Assembly: GCF_002807665.1 (NCBI RefSeq)
Contig: NZ_PEAY01000005.1
Coordinates: 1-64,000, forward strand
Direction: 5' to 3'
DNA: 64,000 nucleotides
DNA from: Neoalteromonas facilis
GTDB lineage: Bacteria > Pseudomonadota > Gammaproteobacteria > Enterobacterales > Alteromonadaceae
Position 1 is the first letter of the stretch, and each line of letters begins with the position of its first letter. Shown here piece by piece: positions 62,820 through 64,000 of the stretch. Made by a program: the position numbers and the translations under genes. The notes beneath the pieces are model-generated. The model had not been told where the DNA came from and did no database searches. It saw only the letters and a program-made list of their open reading frames with translations.

Positions 62820-64000
62820 ATGTTGAAAAAAACACGGATAGACCAGTTTACGGAAGAATGCAAAGGGCTTAGGAGTGAAATGAGTCTTAATTACAGAAAT
62901 GTAAGCCCATCATTTGAGTTTTCTAATACCGGTCGTCGAGGAACTAAGTATTTTACAATAACTTTAGTTGAGCTATTAACAACACTAAAAGATATAAGAA
63001 CAAATCTGAGCCAATATGAAGCTGCAAAAGACTATGTCGAAGGCAGAATGCGGGACTTGTTTTCTCAAACTATTACGAGCAAAACTATCAATGCTTTATC
63101 AACAGTTCAGACTCTCCCACTCTTTAGTTTGCTGAATAAAGTTATATACGTTGCCAATGGTTTGGATTCAGCATTCAACGAAAAGCGATTAAACTTAAAT
63201 GCCGATTTAATCGAAAATGCGATCTTATATATTGAATCGCAGATTCCTGACAATGATGCATATTTGGAAAGCATTTCTAAAGTTCATACAACAAGTAACT
63301 CCGGTGGCGAAAACATTATTTATTACGGTGCTCCCGGCGTTGGGAAAAGCTATCAAATCGATCAACGATGCAATTTAGATAACTCCATAAGAACAGTATT
63401 TCACCCAGATTCACAATATAGCGATTTTACCGGATGCCTAAAGCCTACAATGTTAGGAGAAAATGTAGTCTATGAGTTCAGACCTGGGCCTTTTACTCTT
63501 GCGTTTATAAAGGCGTCACTAGCTCCGGAAAAAATGTTTTATTTGGTGATAGAAGAAATAAACAGAGCCTCTTCTGCCGCTGTTTTCGGAGAGTTGTTTC
63601 AACTTTTAGATAGATCGGCCAGTGGTGAGAGTTGCTATGAAATAACTCTTGCAGATCCTGACATGGTTGCATTTATAAATGAAAAGGCCCCAAGCGCACT
63701 AAATGGCAATAATATAAAAATCCCTTCGAACTTATCTTTATACGCCACTATGAATAGCAGTGATCAAGCTGTCATGCCGATGGATACGGCATTTAAAAGA
63801 CGCTGGAAATTTGAGTATGTTCCTATTGATTTCAGCGAATGTCCTCATGGGGACATAGAGATTCCTATGGACGCTGCAGCACCCATAGTAACCACTTGGA
63901 AGAATCTGGCCGAATCTATAAATGAAGTTCTCGAGGCTGAGGAGATCCCAGAAGATCGCTTGTTGGGGCCTTGGTTCATGAAAGAAAGTGAGTTGGATAG
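62820..64000 (+). CDS. mcrB: McrB-like AAA+ NTPase, N-terminal part (cut by window edge)
   Basis: The frame runs off the right edge after about 393 codons. It carries an AAA+ core: Walker A YYGAPGVGKSYQI (168-180), Walker B FYLVIEEINRASS, sensor NLSLYATMNSSDQAVM and DTAFKRRWKFEY, the McrB signature. McrB moves on DNA with the McrC nuclease to cut at methylated cytosines. The first 160 residues are a different, helical domain in place of the usual McrB target-recognition domain. mcrC should lie downstream, outside the window. Confidence 0.85.
   Translation, partial: MLKKTRIDQFTEECKGLRSEMSLNYRNVSPSFEFSNTGRRGTKYFTITLVELLTTLKDIRTNLSQYEAAKDYVEGRMRDLFSQTITSKTINALSTVQTLPLFSLLNKVIYVANGLDSAFNEKRLNLNADLIENAILYIESQIPDNDAYLESISKVHTTSNSGGENIIYYGAPGVGKSYQIDQRCNLDNSIRTVFHPDSQYSDFTGCLKPTMLGENVVYEFRPGPFTLAFIKASLAPEKMFYLVIEEINRASSAAVFGELFQLLDRSASGESCYEITLADPDMVAFINEKAPSALNGNNIKIPSNLSLYATMNSSDQAVMPMDTAFKRRWKFEYVPIDFSECPHGDIEIPMDAAAPIVTTWKNLAESINEVLEAEEIPEDRLLGPWFMKESELD

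Noticed and set aside
1-64000. CRISPR arrays, tRNA and rRNA genes
   Set aside because: Looked for by eye; no regularly spaced repeats and no cloverleaf or rRNA-like sequence was found.

Overview
This is a 64-kb stretch of an A+T-rich gammaproteobacterial chromosome. A marine Alteromonadales-like host (Alteromonas/Paraglaciecola/Shewanella neighbourhood) is my best inference. The reasons are a flavin-dependent halogenase paired with a TonB-dependent receptor, a DUF3718 protein, a LytTR two-component pair, and integron-like cassette debris. No rRNA, tRNA or CRISPR array was seen. The window cuts a gene at each end (a HigA antitoxin on the left, an McrB-like NTPase on the right).

Left part (1-3 kb): accessory debris with HigBA, MntP and a cytochrome b561. 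Folded, attC-like sequences separate these genes, so they look like decayed integron cassettes. An IS110-family remnant abuts an attC core, followed by a ParDE pair whose toxin is broken by a stop codon. Between 3.2 and 7.3 kb a WYL regulator faces a five-gene operon of a small protein, a MazG-fold protein with a strong internal start, and three unrecognised proteins. Nearly identical TGTTGTAA palindromes lie at both flanks.

7.7-19.7 kb: genes all on the minus strand, with a second WYL regulator at the head, then a small protein, AddB-like and AddA-like helicase-nucleases overlapping by 4 bp, a PvuRts1I/AbaSI-like modification-dependent endonuclease, an alpha/beta hydrolase, a DUF2130 coiled-coil/nuclease-like protein and a 400-aa unknown. 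This looks like one or two regulated defence operons. HipBA follows.

22.4-28.8 kb: two tiny overlapping leader ORFs, then a 1743-aa protein with two tyrosine-recombinase-like cores (the second apparently complete, the first degenerate), then a 299-aa partner overlapping by 4 bp. This is probably a mobility module. It is followed by an orphan Xre/ParS-type antitoxin, a deoxyribonucleotidase, a secreted hydrolase, a secreted HNH nuclease, and a HEPN protein next to a NYN/LOTUS protein.

34.8-48.4 kb looks more like host chromosome: a GntR regulator coupled to a secreted S41-like peptidase, a frameshifted His-rich secreted peptide, a lipoprotein, halogenase, TonB receptor, LytTR regulator, LytS-like kinase, DUF3718 protein and a serine hydrolase.

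48.8-64 kb is an integrative element. Its mobility module is excisionase-like protein, tyrosine integrase, OB/HD-like protein and KfrA-like protein. Its cargo is an Xre-methyltransferase-HNH cassette, a paraMORC-type restriction-modification operon (C5-cytosine methyltransferase, GHKL ATPase, Z1 ATPase, DUF4420 nuclease, AIPR protein), and a divergent McrB-like NTPase. The strongest candidates for undescribed biology are the giant double-recombinase module, the WYL/MazG operon, the WYL/AddAB-like/endonuclease operon and the HEPN-NYN pair.
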